A stretch of 6,694 nucleotides of DNA from Victivallales bacterium (GTDB taxonomy: Bacteria; Verrucomicrobiota; Lentisphaeria; Victivallales; Victivallaceae), in the NCBI GenBank assembly GCA_019038735.1, contig JAHOYW010000109.1, positions 1-6,694 on the forward strand, in the 5' to 3' direction. Position numbers and translations under genes: made by a program. The notes beneath the pieces are model-generated. The model had not been told where the DNA came from, did not search any database, and was given only the letters and a program-made list of their open reading frames with translations. Below are positions 5,683-6,694 of this stretch, piece by piece. How positions within the stretch are numbered: position 1 is the first letter of the stretch; each line of letters opens with the position of its first letter.

Positions 5683-6186
5683 TGCTTTAGGGAGCATATC
5701 CTTAAGCATTGGATTGGCGGCCAGACGGGCGTGACATATTGCCAAAGCCAAGGCATCTGTCGCATCCAAAGGGATATCGGCGATATCAAGTCCGAATTCA
5801 TTCGCCATCATCAAAGCTATTTGCTCCTTGGTGGCAGTTCCTGTTCCTACCGCTGACTTTTTGGCAGTACGGGGTGAATATGAATAAGACGCAATATCAT
5901 GGTCGGCTAAAGTCGCCAAAATCGCTCCTCGAACCATGCCGAGAATTATCGCGGTTTTGGGATTACGCCCCAGAAAAGGATCTTCAATAGAAGCACTATC
6001 CGGTTTAAATTGTTCGACAAGCTGTCTTATTCCGCCACTGATGCGGCGAAGACATTCTGAATGCGGCATTTTTTGCGTATTCTTGATAACTCCGCAGTCA
6101 ATAATTTGTGAATCGTTGGCGGAATGGAATTCCACAATACCGTATCCGGTACAGCGAATTGCCGGATCAATGCCAAGAATAATCAT
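5677..6186 (-). CDS. ruvC: Holliday junction resolvase RuvC
   Basis: A 169-residue RNase H-fold endonuclease, close to the family's usual 160-175. As a dimer it cuts four-way DNA junctions symmetrically, working with RuvAB at the end of homologous recombination and in fork repair. All four acidic active-site positions are visible: Asp7 in GIDPAIRCTGYG, Glu68 in SIEDPFLGRNPKTA, and Asp141 and Asp144 in DATDALALAICHA. SAVGTGTATKEQI (111-123) replaces the commoner AVTGNGRASKEQ and is the conserved loop contacting the junction. The gene starts 9 bp after the yebC stop with GGAG (6194-6191) 4 nt before the ATG, so it is translated from the yebC transcript. ruvA and ruvB do not follow, since the next gene downstream is mtaB on the other strand. 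Its last two codons and stop overlap the mtaB end. Confidence 0.95.
   Translation of the reverse strand: MIILGIDPAIRCTGYGIVEFHSANDSQIIDCGVIKNTQKMPHSECLRRISGGIRQLVEQFKPDSASIEDPFLGRNPKTAIILGMVRGAILATLADHDIASYSYSPRTAKKSAVGTGTATKEQIALMMANEFGLDIADIPLDATDALALAICHARLAANPMLKDMLPKAL
5681..5710. terminator. Hairpin over the mtaB/ruvC overlap, possible bidirectional 3'-end element
   Basis: AATGCTTTAGG (5681-5691) and CCTTAAGCATT (5700-5710) pair at 10 of 11 positions (one T-T mismatch) around an 8-nt loop. The repeat begins in the mtaB stop codon and lies inside the last codons of ruvC, where the two convergent genes end. Neither strand has a T-run after it, so it is not a classical intrinsic terminator. 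It could block exonucleases, pause polymerase, or be a by-product of the LKDMLPKAL codons. Confidence 0.35.
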
Positions 6187-6195
6187 AATACTCCA

Positions 6196-6694
6196 CTAGT
6201 CAATTTCGACCTGATCAGCGATAGAATCATCGATTTCAAAGTTTGCCGTAACTTCCTGAACATCATCAAGATCCTCAAGTCTGTCAATCAAACGTAAAAC
6301 TTGCTTAGCTTTGTCAGCATCTTTGAGCTCAATAGTATTTTCAGGTCTGCGGACAAGACCAGCTTCTTCTGTCACGATACCGGCTTTTTCCAAAGCTTCC
6401 ATGACCGGACCGAGAGATTCCGGCGGACCCCAGATTTCCGCGACACCATCTTCAACATCAATATCTTCCGCACCAGCGTCAAGAACTATATCCATTAAAA
6501 TTTCTTCGTCAGCATTTTCACCTGTTACTACAAAATGCGCCTGACGGTGGAACATCCATGAAACCGCGCCGCTCGTTGCCAGATTTCCACAGTTACGGTC
6601 AAGCGTCATACGGACATCACTTGCTGAACGATTGCGGTTATCAGTCAGGCATTCAATAAGAACAGCTACCCCTTCCGAGCCATAACCTTCATAC
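6196..6694 (-). CDS. yebC: YebC/TACO1 family protein, 5' end outside the window
   Basis: The C-terminal 165 residues or so of a YebC/PmpR-family protein (full length usually about 240-250). The frame stays open to the window edge and reads YEGYGSEGVAVLIECLTDNR, then NRSASDVRMTLDRNCGNLA and SGAVSWMF, which are the family's most conserved blocks, so an ATG at 6609 is internal and not the start. The rest is the acidic alpha/beta portion (ADEEILMDIVLDAGAEDID, then a GPPESLGPVMEAL helix and an acidic C-terminus ending in VEID). The family was long annotated as transcriptional regulators; the mitochondrial TACO1 branch and later bacterial work point to a role in translation, so the regulator label should be used with care. 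It is directly upstream of ruvC with a 9-bp gap, a frequent bacterial pairing that implies one transcript. Confidence 0.93.
   Translation of the reverse strand, partial: YEGYGSEGVAVLIECLTDNRNRSASDVRMTLDRNCGNLATSGAVSWMFHRQAHFVVTGENADEEILMDIVLDAGAEDIDVEDGVAEIWGPPESLGPVMEALEKAGIVTEEAGLVRRPENTIELKDADKAKQVLRLIDRLEDLDDVQEVTANFEIDDSIADQVEID

Noticed and set aside
6607..6609. ATG at 6609 as the start of yebC.
   Set aside because: The upstream in-frame residues to the window edge match the conserved YebC block, so this Met is internal and the gene is cut by the window.

Overview
The window is AT-rich and gene-dense. It carries six complete protein genes and one gene cut by the right edge. All but one of the seven proteins are recognisable housekeeping or metabolic families. 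No transposon, phage, CRISPR array, tRNA or rRNA is visible. The P-II protein subtype (T-loop [13 protein letters not shown]), the RuvC N-terminus (GIDPAIRCTGYG) and the AmtB C-terminal tail suggest a Gram-negative anaerobe-type bacterium, possibly of the Planctomycetes-Verrucomicrobia-Lentisphaerae group. That placement is an impression from protein style, not a measurement.

Layout: (a) 1-1776, minus strand: an L-ribulokinase gene (araB) with a candidate terminator just downstream. (b) 1777-2082: a divergent 306-bp control region holding a sigma-70-like araB promoter, two near-identical 16-bp palindromes exactly 40 bp apart, two smaller inverted repeats, and a near-consensus sigma-54 promoter pointing toward glnK. 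(c) 2083-3767, plus strand: a P-II protein gene and an ammonium transporter gene (glnK-amtB) in the classical two-gene nitrogen operon, closed by a strong intrinsic terminator. (d) 3828-4155, minus strand: a small gene of unknown function (86 aa) with its own perfect terminator, back to back with the amtB terminator. (e) 4363-5682, plus strand: mtaB, a tRNA methylthiotransferase. (f) 5677-6694, minus strand: yebC (5' end outside the window) followed by ruvC. The end of ruvC overlaps the end of mtaB by 6 bp.

Functionally, glnK-amtB is a nitrogen-scavenging unit. AmtB conducts ammonium and the P-II trimer is expected to plug it when nitrogen is sufficient. The sigma-54 promoter indicates NtrC-type control by an activator, and the palindrome pair at about -144 and -184 sits where enhancer sites for such an activator would be. 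The P-II protein lacks Tyr51, the residue uridylylated in enterobacteria, so its state is probably set by ATP/ADP/2-oxoglutarate alone. The yebC-ruvC pair is a common bacterial arrangement (Holliday junction resolution). araB stands alone in what can be seen.

I found no clearly novel multi-gene system. The most interesting material is regulatory: the divergent araB/glnK control region, and the hairpin over the overlapping ends of mtaB and ruvC.
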